Assembly (NCBI GenBank): GCA_963931865.1
Contig: OZ007516.1
Span: 3,218,744 to 3,282,743, forward strand
DNA length: 64,000 bases
Reading direction: 5' to 3'
DNA from: Axinella damicornis
Taxonomy: Eukaryota; Porifera; Demospongiae; Axinellida; Axinellidae
The notes under the pieces were generated by a model. It was not told the origin of the DNA, ran no database searches, and saw only the letters and a list, made by a program, of their open reading frames with translations. The position numbers and the translations under genes are program-made. Numbering within the stretch: the first letter of the stretch is position 1; every line of letters starts with the position of its first letter. This document shows positions 47,943 to 58,070 of the stretch, in pieces.

Positions 47943-50900
47943 ACGCACCCAGGGCTGAAAGAGGACCTCCTCTCATTCTTCTTGAGGAAGGCAAGACTTC
48001 TCCTCTCATCTGCTGTCAGTGTGTTCAGACGGTTGTCCCCCAACAGCTCAAGGATGATGGTGAACTGCTTCTCCTGGGGCGAGAAAATAGGGCAGTATTA
48101 CATTTATACCCACAACAACACAACATTCTGACTCGAACTTCTTTGATCTGCACCGATTCACAATAAAAATTGGTTGATTCAAGTATAGAGTATCAAAGTT
48201 CACAATGGCCATGAGTACTTAGAAATCTAAAAATCTCGAAAATCACAATTACAAAACAGAATGAAACAACAAGTGTTATAGTAGTAATAGCCCAAATCAA
48301 AGTCCCTTTCTTGTCTACAGCTACTAGTTCCGCTATTATACGTTCTTGATGTGCACTTTTTCTCCGTAAGCTATCCCTCTCCTCTTTAAGTTGATCCCTC
48401 TCCTTCTCTAGTTTTGACATTTCCTCTTTAAGCTGTTGCTGCATACTGATATGACGTGCATCATTATTGACGCACTCGGCTTGAATTGCTTGAAGCTCTC
48501 TTTCTGCTTCTTCCTTCTGAGATTTTTCAAGAGATAGACTCTTATGAAGTTCTGCAATCCCTTCACTGAGCTGTTCATTTTCATCACTAAGATTTTGCTG
48601 TACCTCTAGGTCATGTAGAAGTGTTCTAATCCTTTGCTCTTTACTTGAAATAATTGTGCACAATTCACTAGTTTTATTTTGATAGCTCTTCACTTCAGAA
48701 TCTCTCTTCTGCTGTGTTTGTTTAAATTTCAATTCCATCTGCTTCAGCTGCTGTTCTTTTCTAAGCAACTGCTCACTAACGTCATCTCTCTCATGCATCA
48801 GTTTTTCCTTCTCGGTACAAAGTTCTCTCGCCTCTGATGCTGCATCTAGTAATTTTTTCACAAGGTCATTTGCAGGACTAGACATTTCCTTCCCTACCAC
48901 AATATTTGAGGCACTTGGAGGACAAGCCGTTTCCTTCCCTACCACAACATTTGAGGCACTTGGAGGACAAGCCGTTTCCTTCCCTACCACAACATTTGAG
49001 GCACTTGGAGGACTTGACGTTTCCTTCCCTACCACAACATTTGAGGCACTTGGAGGACAAGACGTTTCCTTCCCTACCACAACATTTGAGGCACTTGGAG
49101 GACTTGACGTTTCCTTCCCTACCACAACATTTGAGGCACTTGGAGGACAAGACGTTTCCTTCCCTACCACAACATTTGAGGCACTAGGAGGACAAGACGT
49201 TTCCTTCCCTACCACAACATTTGAGGCACCAGGAGGACTTGACGTTTCCTCTTCCACCACAACATTTGAGGCACTTGGAGGACAAGACGTTTCCTTCCCT
49301 ACCACAACGTTTGAGTCACCCTGTTCAGTCTCTTCAACTGGTTTCAAATTTTTACCTTCACTTTCACCGCCAGCACTAACCATATCATCCTCAAATTCTG
49401 GGACAGCAGCATCACAATTCTCACAGGATTGCTCCGGGAGTTCATCAAGACCACTCAGAGAGCTTTGTTCAATATCAACACTTGAAAGTTCGAGTACAAT
49501 ACCAGAGTCAGTCTTGGGAAGAGACGAGTGCTCCTGCCCACCACTGACTGATTGATTACTTTTAGGCTCTGCTTCCAACGAAGCTTGAGATTCTTTCTCC
49601 TTTCTGAGGCACGCATCCCTCAGAGTTGTCGCCAGTTCCTCGTGCACCGCTTCTTCCTCGAGGATACCTACAAACTTTTCAAAGCGGGATTTGCTAGGAG
49701 CTTGGTGTATCTTCACATCGGTCTGGATTTGGTCCCCCACGGCTGTCAAAAGTTCCAGTGTTTTATTTCCAGGTGTCTTTACTCCATCCACGACGGATCG
49801 GTGAACACTTTCGGCTATTACTCCACGCGCGAAACACTTGTTCGCTACATCGCAAACAGAAGTCTGAATACCAGTCAAAATAGTTTGAAAATACTCGCGA
49901 AACACAACGTACTCGTACTTCGACATGTTTCTCAGCTCGACACACCCCCTAACCGGGCCGTGCGAATTTTTTTTTTGGACGTACTTTCGACTTAGTCTCT
50001 GGCAGATCCACCAACTACGCATGCGCAGATTAGTACGACACGCCCCCATAAGCACATGGTGGGGCAAAGTCCTGAGAAGGAACGCTGAACAACTGCTGAT
50101 AAAGCTGTAAACAGAAGCGATGAAGCTGTCATGAGGTACAGAGATGGATATAATATTATTACACGGATTGAGTGTGATTTCCCGCCATTTCTGTTCCAAA
50201 GTACTACTGTACTGACATTTTTCAGGGTTCAAATATCGACTGGTAGTTGAGTCCGGTAGATAAGTCTGCATTCGCTGATATTCTCAGTGATGCTGCATAT
50301 TACATATTGTGCTCAGTATACAATAATGTAGTTGAAGTATAGTCTCGGTCACCACACTCGCGCACAGCGGAGGAATCTGGTAGACTGCCCATATACGACT
50401 TGTTCTGAGGTGGCTGATAAGTAGCTGTGAACCACAGTGCTTCCATATACGGTGTTTTTTCCCAGGTGTTAAGTACACTACCGGCAAGCAGATTACTAAC
50501 GTATATAGCCTCGAACCCAGGCGCGGAGGAAGGGGAAAAGAGCGCCTGGTATCCGCTGTCTGCGCATGCACTTAATCATTACATAAAACCACGTGGATTT
50601 ATGCAGATGACGTCGCAAAACTATCCAAGTGTAAACAATGACGTCTATACCACACAACGAAACCACGAAGACATGATCGCAGCTTTGACTCTCACGTTTG
50701 GAACTTGGTCTGTCATCAGTGCCATGAGGGATGAGACACAATGACTTACCAAAACCAGTGCGTAGACAGAGTCTCTTCGTATACTCACTTCAGAGATGCC
50801 CTCTGCTCGGGTTCGAGCGTCATCACTGCACACCCAAGTCGCTGAAGGTACGAAACAGCCTTGTCTACATCTTGAATAAAGTCGCCATTATTGACAAAAT

Positions 50901-53900
50901 ACGATCGTGATACGGTTAAGTTTACGAACACGTATCTGACGTCACCACAGGAATGACGCGGTCTTATCCGGGATTCCCGGAATGTCGGGAAATTAAGCGC
51001 GTGCGCAAACAGTGGATACCAGGCGCTCTTTTCCCACTCTTCCACGCCTGGGTTCGAGGCTAATGTATAGAGAAGTGCTGTGGTTTCCACCTGTTTAGTG
51101 TCAGAACAAGTCGTATGTCGTCGACCAAACTCCTCTGCCGTGAGCGAGAGTCTGGTACCAGACTAAGCTAAGTAAGTCGTTGGAAGTCTGTACTGTATTT
51201 GGGATGCATTATTTGAAAGTGCAGAGCAGCCTTCTCCCCGCTTCTCCCATGGAGAACTTGAATCGTAGAACAAACGAAATTACAGTGTATGTGACTTGTC
51301 ACACTGCCACTCCCTCTAGTCGGTGCTAAAGCATCCCAATAGTAACAAGTTGGAGGGAGGTGATGGCGAATCCACATGCACAGTTGTGCATGCCTCAGGG
51401 ATATCGATATACTGTGCAAATGTATCACAACCTACGTGGGACACCCCTTTCAGAACGTTATACTCCATTCTAGCTGATTTTCTCATGAATTTCGTCTTTA
51501 CACAGATGGCTTGTTGACTGGCACCAATCTACTAGCTACCTGGAGTACGACGTAAAGCAGCAAGCAGCGTTTTGGCCAGTGTGGGTGGCTGAAGAAATTG
51601 AAGATGCTTACAGGACTGTTTGCAAACACTTTGGATTGAGCCCATCATGTGTACATATACTGATGCAGTACAAAAAACTGAATAGACAAATGCTAAGGTA
51701 GTTGAGGGGTTCCAAGTTTAGTTTGGGGTCCAGGCCAAGTTCATGGCGACTCAGCAAACACCAGCTCCTTCTGTCTCTGCTACCAAACACTCGTCCGCTC
51801 CAAGCTCCTTGTGCTGCACGTTCAAATTGCAAATTTGTGGGTGTGGTTAGGGTTGGGTTACGGTTTAGCGCATGCGTAGTTGATGATTCTGCCAGAGACT
51901 AGTACGTCCAAAAAAAAAATTCGCCCGGGCCGGCCGTACCCTTGCGCATGATGTCATCATTTCGAGAATACGAACATTTTTTGCGATAGATCTATAGCGG
52001 CTGCATTAGACGTCACCAACCGTAAAACAACCGAAACGCCCTCCGTTATATTCAGTTTCTCTCATAAAGACTGCATGGCAAGAAAGTAGTAATTTCTACA
52101 GTGATCTTAGAAACGCAAGCAGCTCAAGTACTACTGTGTCAACTGTCGCTGTAGCTTAGCGCAGTTACCATGCCGATTAGATCGAGCAGCTACGCGACCT
52201 CGAGTACAAGTGAGCTATAGTAGTTTCCGTCCAGTTGCCATTGAACACGCCATGTTGTTTTGCCATGCGGAAGTACTTAGTCACGTGTTTTATTGGCGTC
52301 ATAGCGCGTCAATGCAGCTTGTATGGCGATCTCGGCAAGCGCAGTCATGCACCGACAATGCTTCTAGTATGTGTTGAATTGAATGACATGTAGGCTATTA
52401 ATTAGCACTTACCAGTGATGTAGGGCACGTTTCGATCGATACCGCATAATATTATGACATTTAAGATGGCGGCTTCCGGATAGTATACGGAAATCAAACG
52501 GATAACGATAACGTGACGTAATTGCAATGGGTATTTCAGGGTTGTGACGCAACACCAATCAATTATGCGCTCCTGCTCATACCATACCCATACATATCTC
52601 TACTGCAAAATTCCCAGTGGAAGATATTGTAACCAACCCCAGCGTGGATATCTTCCAGCTTGCAGACCATTAGCTATGCAGGCACTAGGTATTAAATCAC
52701 CTCATGACTCCATAGCAATATTTGGCTCGGCACGAATTCTTGCAAAGAACATGACAACGTGACAGAGCAATGCTTGCTGAATAACATTAGTTTGCTGAAG
52801 AAAAGGTTTTCTGCTTGTGAGTTATGTATATTCATGACTAATTTTGTAATGAGTCATGTGACTAGCACGTGAGAGCCTCGTGTGTTCTAGATCTGTGCTA
52901 ATTTTGTAGCAGTGAACTCTTCATGACTCTTGATTCGTTCTGGTCTGTTTCACCAACAATTATATTAAGAACTGTCAGTTGATACCAGGTAGTGAATAAA
53001 GTTTGACAATAATGACACTGCTTTGGTCTTGCTAACTCTGTACGTTCCTTCATATTCATCAGCTTTCTGCTCAGCATGCAGTCTGCTGCCACTTCGTTGC
53101 TAGCCCACCCATCACATTTCAGTAACCTTTTCTTCAGCAAACTAATGTTATTCAGCAAGCATTGCTCTGTCACGTTGTCATGTTGTTTGCTCTTGATGCA
53201 ACAGTATGATGAATGTATGATTCTGGAGAAACTCACATATTGTTTTAAGGCCTCCTCAGCTTCAGCTCTTTTCTGCATCTGAAAGTCAAATGAGCTCCTG
53301 CAGTGGACAGCAATGTGTAGTGCATAATATTGGAAGCCAAGAGGCAAGAGCATGATGACATCATCATCATTGACAATTACATCAGATTTGTGACTCTAAC
53401 AACACCAATCTAGCTAGACTGCTCACCTTGCATGTTTCAATTTTATTCCATTTGCTTCATTTACCGACTGTGGTACAGAGACAATGTACATCATTATTGA
53501 CATGTATACTTGTACTAATGGAGACAATGTATCATTGTTATTTGACACATACAATGGTCTGGGAAACTGACATAGAGAGCATTTTGTGTTGCGATTCATG
53601 CACCTCCACTATACATCAACAGCGTCATTGTTATCCCTGGCATCTGTGGGACTCACAACATAACACGTCAGTCAATTGGAAAGAATGGCACCAGGTTATA
53701 GCTTACAGCCCGTTTACACTAGCGCTCTGGATCGATACAGTTCGAATTGGTTTGAATGGCCTTGTAATGCTACAAAAGTGAGCCACCCTGATCCGTTCTA
53801 TATGGGACCACCAAACTCCATCGAACTAGAACTGACCGGGCACTCTCACCCCATGTATAAACACAATCGAACCTGTTGGTAAGAGCATGCTAGTCTACTG

Positions 53901-54589
53901 TTGACTTTATCCTGTTTCCCTATCAGCAAGAACCGCAAACTCTCGTGAGATGCTATCCATGATGAACTTCAACCCATACCTACATCAGCAGCGCTTGCGA
54001 GACGTAGTGTAAATGCACTTCCCAGATCGAACTGTGTCGTACTGGAGTGACTCTGGCCTTTCTCGGTCTGTAGTGTAAACACACTGTTAGTCTAGACATC
54101 TAGTGCCCCTCGAATTACTTTGGACCACTTTACTCTCGAATCCTGGCAGATCCAATCTGTCACGTGTGATCTTTCAATTCGCTCGGTTCAGCATTGGGGA
54201 CTGACTTGAAGTCGCCTGTGTTTGCCAGTTGCCCAGATTGTAATTCTCTGGGTCTGCAAGACTATAAATGGGTCTGCAAGGCTATACATGTGCACAAGTA
54301 ATACCATTATTTTGCTCACCTTGAGTTGGGTATTTTCTTCCACCATGTCCTGCAGTCTTGTGTGAAGGGTACGTTGGTGGTCCACAAACTGGGAAAAAAC
54401 TGGAAGGACATATCCACTATAATGTGTGTATTCCGAATGGGGTCCTATTACAACAGGCTTCGCTTTCAAACTACCACCAAAACAGTGATTATTGTCTTTT
54501 CTCTTACCTCCCTCGGTTCCAGCACACAACACTCCAGTTGCCGCCACTATATCGTCAAATTGATTCACCAGAGACGTCGTTCCAGCCAT
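43302..54589 (-). CDS. RACGAP1: Rac GTPase-activating protein 1 (MgcRacGAP/CYK-4), 18 exons
   Basis: Centralspindlin subunit required for cytokinesis; 639 aa against 632 in human. Exons: 54508-54589, 54320-54399, 53237-53278, 47949-48073, 47400-47475, 47203-47232, 47056-47124, 46814-46988, 46426-46646, 46245-46295, 46134-46179, 45895-45983, 45519-45640, 44848-45023, 44604-44709, 44336-44471, 43992-44215, 43302-43371; all phases agree. Parts: N-terminal coiled coil ([14 protein letters not shown] joined to [11 protein letters not shown]), ERRSLAFL, an NLS-like PPKKRKRS, a C1 domain ([16 protein letters not shown] to [11 protein letters not shown]), a RhoGAP domain with arginine finger in VGIYRVPG plus REPLLTFR and [14 protein letters not shown], and the conserved terminal [11 protein letters not shown]. 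Intron 3 (5.2 kb) contains a complete gene on the same strand. Confidence 0.95.
43517..43935 (-). mobile_element. hAT transposon remnant with intact ends and 8-bp target duplication
   Basis: The element begins TAGGGCTCAGGCGCTGTCAC and ends GTGACAGCCCTA, flanked on both sides by ACTGCTGG, a perfect 8-bp duplication typical of hAT elements. The minus strand at about 43680-43800 reads [18 protein letters not shown] and [13 protein letters not shown], the hallmark of the hAT C-terminal dimerisation region. Only this piece of transposase survives, so it is an internally deleted copy. It lies in the last intron of RACGAP1. Confidence 0.9.
44547..44583. repeat. Truncated palindromic mini-element
   Basis: Left arm TAGTCTCGTTCCCAGACC intact, right arm broken after GGGGTCTGGA. 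In a RACGAP1 intron. Confidence 0.65.
45091..45195. repeat. Inverted repeat (about 105 bp)
   Basis: Arms CATGGGTTTCTAGGGTGTAT and complement with inner pair AGTTTTAC/ATAAAACT; unrelated in sequence to the GCCTCGTTCCCAGGC family. Located in a RACGAP1 intron. Confidence 0.8.
45699..45805. repeat. Long palindromic mini-element
   Basis: 107-bp near-perfect palindrome: outer TAGCCTCGTCCCCAGGCCTC, inner GATTTTATCTCGCAGC and complement, closing on AAATTTTT. It has a different inner arm from the copy at 20464. Confidence 0.9.
47908..47942. repeat. Poly-C run
   Basis: More than 30 consecutive C residues six bases beyond the donor of RACGAP1 exon 4. Confidence 0.95.
48193..49926 (-). CDS. Nested coiled-coil, tail-anchored protein with possible death-fold N-terminus
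   Basis: 577-aa single-exon gene inside RACGAP1 intron 3, same strand. Parts: residues 1-120, an all-helical N-terminus ([55 protein letters not shown]) with CARD-like spacing; an acidic linker; about ten copies of a 15-residue repeat ([15 protein letters not shown]); a coiled coil ([23 protein letters not shown] heptads to [12 protein letters not shown]); and one C-terminal membrane helix ([20 protein letters not shown]) followed by a short tail. The order N-terminal death-fold, linker, C-terminal anchor recalls MAVS-type adaptors, though similarity is architectural only and the domain call is by eye. The frame stays open upstream to 50271; the start at 49926 was chosen because it aligns with MSTYQY of the paralog at 42680. 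Confidence 0.82.
   Translation of the reverse strand: MSKYEYVVFREYFQTILTGIQTSVCDVANKCFARGVIAESVHRSVVDGVKTPGNKTLELLTAVGDQIQTDVKIHQAPSKSRFEKFVGILEEEAVHEELATTLRDACLRKEKESQASLEAEPKSNQSVSGGQEHSSLPKTDSGIVLELSSVDIEQSSLSGLDELPEQSCENCDAAVPEFEDDMVSAGGESEGKNLKPVEETEQGDSNVVVGKETSCPPSASNVVVEEETSSPPGASNVVVGKETSCPPSASNVVVGKETSCPPSASNVVVGKETSSPPSASNVVVGKETSCPPSASNVVVGKETSSPPSASNVVVGKETACPPSASNVVVGKETACPPSASNIVVGKEMSSPANDLVKKLLDAASEARELCTEKEKLMHERDDVSEQLLRKEQQLKQMELKFKQTQQKRDSEVKSYQNKTSELCTIISSKEQRIRTLLHDLEVQQNLSDENEQLSEGIAELHKSLSLEKSQKEEAERELQAIQAECVNNDARHISMQQQLKEEMSKLEKERDQLKEERDSLRRKSAHQERIIAELVAVDKKGTLIWAITTITLVVSFCFVIVIFEIFRFLSTHGHCEL
48888..49316 (-). repeat. Coding minisatellite, 45-bp unit, about ten copies
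   Basis: Direct 45-bp copies, in frame, encode the [15 protein letters not shown] repeat of the nested gene. Copies alternate CSPPSAS/CPPSAS-type variants (SS versus SC or AC before PP), and one diverged copy reads [11 protein letters not shown]. Near identity at DNA level implies recent expansion; the antisense open frame at 48906-49187 is a shadow. Confidence 0.95.
49950..50030. repeat. Inverted copy pair flanking the nested gene's 5' side (left arm)
   Basis: The segment with GGGCCGTGCGAATTTTTTTT, GTCTCTGGCAGA and CAACTACGCATGCGC recurs inverted at about 51868-51940. The nested gene's promoter region therefore has a diverged inverted copy 1.9 kb upstream. Confidence 0.75.
50505..51068. mobile_element. 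Foldback element with about 60-bp terminal repeats
   Basis: Left end ATAGCCTCGAACCCAGGCG and AAAAGAGCGCCTGGTATCC, right end their near-complements with CGCCTGGGTTCGAGGCTA. It is a large relative of the short palindromes. The inner about 430 bp carries a minus-strand frame containing [20 protein letters not shown] and EPEQRASLK before a GTGAGT, which looks like captured exonic sequence; I do not recognise its source. Confidence 0.7.
51070..52740. other. RACGAP1 intron 3, proximal part without recognised genes
   Basis: About 1.7 kb with short open frames only, apart from the inverted promoter copy at 51868-51940. I see no splice-supported exons. Confidence 0.45.
52742..53190. repeat. Inverted repeat pair beside RACGAP1 exon 3
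   Basis: The segment 52755-52812 (ACGTGACAGAGCAATGCTTG and ACATTAGTTTGCTGAAGAAA) recurs inverted at about 53118-53180, with some 300 bp between. It ends about 50 bp from exon 3 (53237-53278). Confidence 0.8.
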
Positions 54590-54747
54590 TTCCAGCCGAA
54601 TTCAGTAGTAAAATGTAAGAAAAAACAAAGTGGAAAGTGACAAACGCAGAACGCTCACGGTTTGAATATTTAAACTCCGCCCATTATTTCAAATGGACCA
54701 ATCCAATGCTCAATGGTTTTTGCACGCATGCGTGAAGGTATTAAAAA
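54590..54747. promoter_or_regulatory. Bidirectional promoter of RACGAP1 and LSM12
   Basis: 158 bp between divergent start codons. Two adjacent CCAAT boxes (54698-54702 and 54703-54707), TTTGAA at 54661-54666, and TTCAAA at 54688-54693 (TTTGAA on the RACGAP1 strand). CCAAT boxes plus a TTTGAA-type CHR element are typical of G2/M genes in animals, fitting RACGAP1; the match is to short motifs only. An out-of-frame ATG (54728) precedes the LSM12 start. Confidence 0.6.
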
Positions 54748-57700
54748 ATGGCTGCCGGAGTAGTGGATGGGAAGAACTTGAGTTCTGTTTTGCCGCTGGG
54801 AAGCGAACTGTCGTGTACAACAACGCAGGGAGACACACTGAGGGGGAATGTAGTAGCCGCCGACGATCTAATGAAACTCGTAGTGATCAGTATCCTCAAA
54901 ATAGACCATAGTTGACACCGTATGCTGTTGAGTGAGCGCTGTTGTATGATGTGTATTCAGACGTTAGATTTTGTTCATATGATGGTATGTCACAGTTTTC
55001 TTCAGTAACAAAATAGACTTTCTACCTCAGTTGTGTTATATTGAAGGCAATAGAACACGATAACCCTTAATTCCAATATGTTGTGTATGAAGAGCTAATT
55101 AGTAGTTACACACCTATTGCAATCATCTACAAGGGTGCACTGGTGTTATTACCACTACTCCAACACACGTCCTTTCTGCAATAACATATGCCACCATTTT
55201 GAATATCAGGACAGCGATGAACAGTATAGTGCATCCCGTATTGGTTTGCACGATCTCCACCCAAGACCTCGGCATAGAGCGCTACTACATGTGAATTTCT
55301 TACACGATATTAGCTACTACGTGTAGGTTAATTCGCATGATATGAGCATGGAGAGCTCACGTAGTGACCTACAGCACATTGTTAACATGCTTACTTGCTG
55401 CCCAAAATGGTGGCACAGCATCCCGAGTCTGTACTAGACACCTGTTTCACCAACCATAATGTAACACCACATGAGGTTATCAGCTGATAAGGTGGTGGGT
55501 AAGTGTACAATCATCTCTGAATGTTACCATCCTTGACCTCACACCAGAGGAGGATGGCAGCTCCTCAGGAGGCACCATGCACGTCGTCAACCTGAGACAC
55601 GTGTCGGACCTAGAGCTGCTCTCCCAGCCCCCGCAATCACTGGACCCCGCTCCCCTCCTCCCTGAGATCAACCTGCAGCGGGTGAAGAGGAGGTTGGAAC
55701 AAAACGTTGAGGCCAAGTGGAAGGAGGTCAACTCAAGAGGTGTGGGCGTCTCAGAGGAGGCGCAGCTCCTGTTTGACTCCATTAGCAAGATGTGAGTGTA
55801 GCATGTTGCTGTAGTAGACTTCATAGGAGGACCAGATCTGACTCTTTGGACAGGAAGTGAAACTGCTTGAATTGATAGTTTATGATCTTTGCCAAATATG
55901 TTCTGCCTTCATGTAAGCTACAATAATTCAGACTTTAGCAGGCTTTCCCACTGTATAGTTTTTGATTGCATGCGGACATTAGTGATGTGGGGGGTCCCTC
56001 TGAAGGATCTTGAAGCCTGTTTTTGTGATGTCTGTTCAAAGGCTGGAGAACCAGAGCAGCAGAATAAGTGCTCCTGGTTTGGGATACCAGGGGCAAGTTC
56101 CCCCCAGGTCTGGCAACATCCAGCAGGATCTTTCTTACAGCGCCCGCCTGCTTCATGAAATGTTCATTGTGAACCACTGATTAACACACAGTGAAAAGTA
56201 CATCATAGCACAGCTGTTAAAAGTTGCCAAACCATTCTTTGGTGGGGTCTGGGCATGAGACTAGGACTGCGCTGCAGTACCAGCCCTTCCCCCTCCATTT
56301 TGCATGGTGTGTCCATGAGCACGTGATATAATAAACATTCCGTGGGTATAGTGCACAGTAACAATATACGCGGAAGTAGCTGACTAGCGGCAGCTCTAGT
56401 GCCGATGTTGTTGCTGGGTTCAATCGCTCTAATGGCTGCTAAACACCAGTGCGTGTTTGGTCCTGTCCAACCTCCTGGTAGAAAGGCCTATGAACACGAC
56501 TAACTTGCAGTAGTAGTGTAAACCCCTGTTCTTAGGCTGCTGATCACTTGCCGTACTCCTTCCTCTCATCATCATTTTCTCATCAATCATGTATCACTTC
56601 GTATTTGTTTCCCCCAGGTATGACGACATCAGGTGGTCTTCTAGTACCATTGTTGTTCTGAACGATGTCAGGATATCCCCTCCCTATACCCCCGAGGACT
56701 GCACTGGATCCTCCTCAGCAGTCAGCAGGATCCAGAAACTGGTAGGAAAGATCACTGCCTGTGTAGCTCCTCACTTAGTCTCATTCCCAGACCGTTTATC
56801 CAGCGCGTGTATCGCTTTCAGTATAACGCGCGGAAATACGGTCTGGTAGGTATAGCCAACATTCCTTAAACTCCGCCAGAATCCGGGCGGATCCAATCAG
56901 ATCGTAGAACAAGTAATCTCAATGACGTATACGAATATTGATGCCGGAAGTACAGATTCGCCAGCGTGCAAATAACAAAGGTGTTGTCAAACTTCTGGAT
57001 TTCAGCGCTACTCTCCAATTTCAACAGCATCTCTATGGTCTGGAAGCCCGCCTTGGACACGCGGTCAGAAGGTAGAATCTCTCCTTTGCTGCATCCAACA
57101 CTGACACAGCTCGCTGATCCCAGCATCCACAGATGGTGAAGTGCCCAGATGCCGATGATTGCGCAAGTCACTCGCAATGCTGCTACAAAAAGGGCATTTC
57201 CAAACTGAGCCAAGCACAGCGATCGTGTGTCGATCGTGTGTCGGTACAGTACTTGCCGCCTCTAGCTCTAGGTCTTCAAAGGCGGCTTGACTGTTGATGA
57301 CCACGTGTGAAATTTTGATGTGTCCTGATAATGTCTCAATTAACGGTAATGAGACCTTAGGAATGTGCACTATATCTACCAGACCCTTCCTTCCCCGCGC
57401 GCGATACTAAAAGCGATCCGTGCTGGGGTTGGTTGGATCTGGGACCGAGACTACTCCTCACTATACCCCTCGTCTGCTGACTGAATCTGAAATTTGCATT
57501 TTTCAACTTTAGGATCACATTTTGGTACATTCGCAAAGATACCCAAGAATGCACGCTACAGTTATTTTTGTCCTCGTTTGAATCCTAGCCATACTATCAC
57601 TCCCTGTTCAGATCATCTTACTTGGCCAACTTTAGTGGGCCAATTAGATCCCTCATAGCAATGAAGTATTTGATGTATGGAGCTTGTGCTCAATGTTTCA

Positions 57701-57838
57701 CTACCAGGGAAACTATGCACGTGCGGGCACATTCCTTACCATGGCAAACCCTCTGAAAACTCCAGCAAAAGTGTACGGACCATTCCTTTTTTCATGCAGG
57801 TCCAAAAATTTCATGAAGACAGAAAGTCAGAGAAATAG
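54748..57838 (+). CDS. LSM12: LSM12 homolog, four exons
   Basis: RNA-associated protein with an N-terminal Sm-like fold and a C-terminal anticodon-binding-like (AD) domain, 182 aa against 195 in human. Exons 54748-54889, 55548-55791, 56618-56741, 57800-57838; phases 1, 2, 0 agree and the last exon reads VQKFHEDRKSEK then stop, matching the conserved VEKH-F-D-SQK end. Other matches: GSELSCTTTQGDTLRGNVVA (Sm strand region), VVNLRHVSDLELL (second Sm motif), GVGVSEEAQLLFDSI, TIVVLNDVRISPPYTPEDC (AD core). Exon 2 was set at 55548 because it gives the continuous KLVVIKEDGSSGG. Its last intron holds a foldback element. Head-to-head with RACGAP1. Confidence 0.93.
56777..57455. mobile_element. Foldback element with about 85-bp terminal repeats in LSM12 intron 3
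   Basis: Left end TAGTCTCATTCCCAGACCG with CGTGTATCGCTTTCAGTAT; right end complementary (GATACTAAAAGCGATCC, GGGACCGAGACTA). The core has minus-strand open frames (SKGEILPSDRVSKAGFQTIE; HIKISHVVINSQAAFEDLEL before a GTACTG) resembling captured exons of an unidentified gene. Same outer core as the short palindromes and the element at 50505. Confidence 0.72.
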
Positions 57839-57978
57839 TTCCACATTATTATTCTACAGTGTTATGCAGCATTATACACCCGGTCTGTTATACACCTAGT
57901 CTGCTATTATTTTGTACAGCAACGTATACGTTTATTGCATATTAATTTTGTTTGCCAAAAGTACATCTATGTATTCCT

Positions 57979-58070
57979 TAGCCTCGTTCCCAGGCTCCTC
58001 CCCAGCTTTTGTCACATACTGTACAGTATGCAGCAAAATGCTGGGGAGGAGGAGCCTGGGAACGAGGCTA
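57979..58070. repeat. Long palindromic mini-element
   Basis: 92-bp palindrome nearly identical in plan to 20464-20552: TAGCCTCGTTCCCAGGCTCC outer arm, CCCCAGCTTTTG inner arm, ATACTGTACAGTAT centre. It lies 140 bp after the LSM12 stop. Confidence 0.9.

Noticed and set aside
49927..50271. N-terminal extension of the nested gene's open frame
   Set aside because: The paralog begins at the equivalent of 49926 and the extension has no similarity to it; it runs into promoter-like inverted repeat sequence.
50785..51090. EPEQRASLK before a GTGAGT, first read as a RACGAP1 exon matching the SEEQKSALAFL region
   Set aside because: The exon at 47949-48073 matches that region far better and joins exon 3 in phase. 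This piece lies inside a foldback element.
53700..54085. Possible MITE with GTTTACACT and AGTGTAAAC ends
   Set aside because: Complementary ends are only about 9 bp and the boundaries cannot be fixed.
56742..56849. Read-through C-terminus of LSM12 past the third exon
   Set aside because: A phase-0 donor at 56742 joins an exon at 57800 that restores the conserved family C-terminus; the read-through enters a foldback element.
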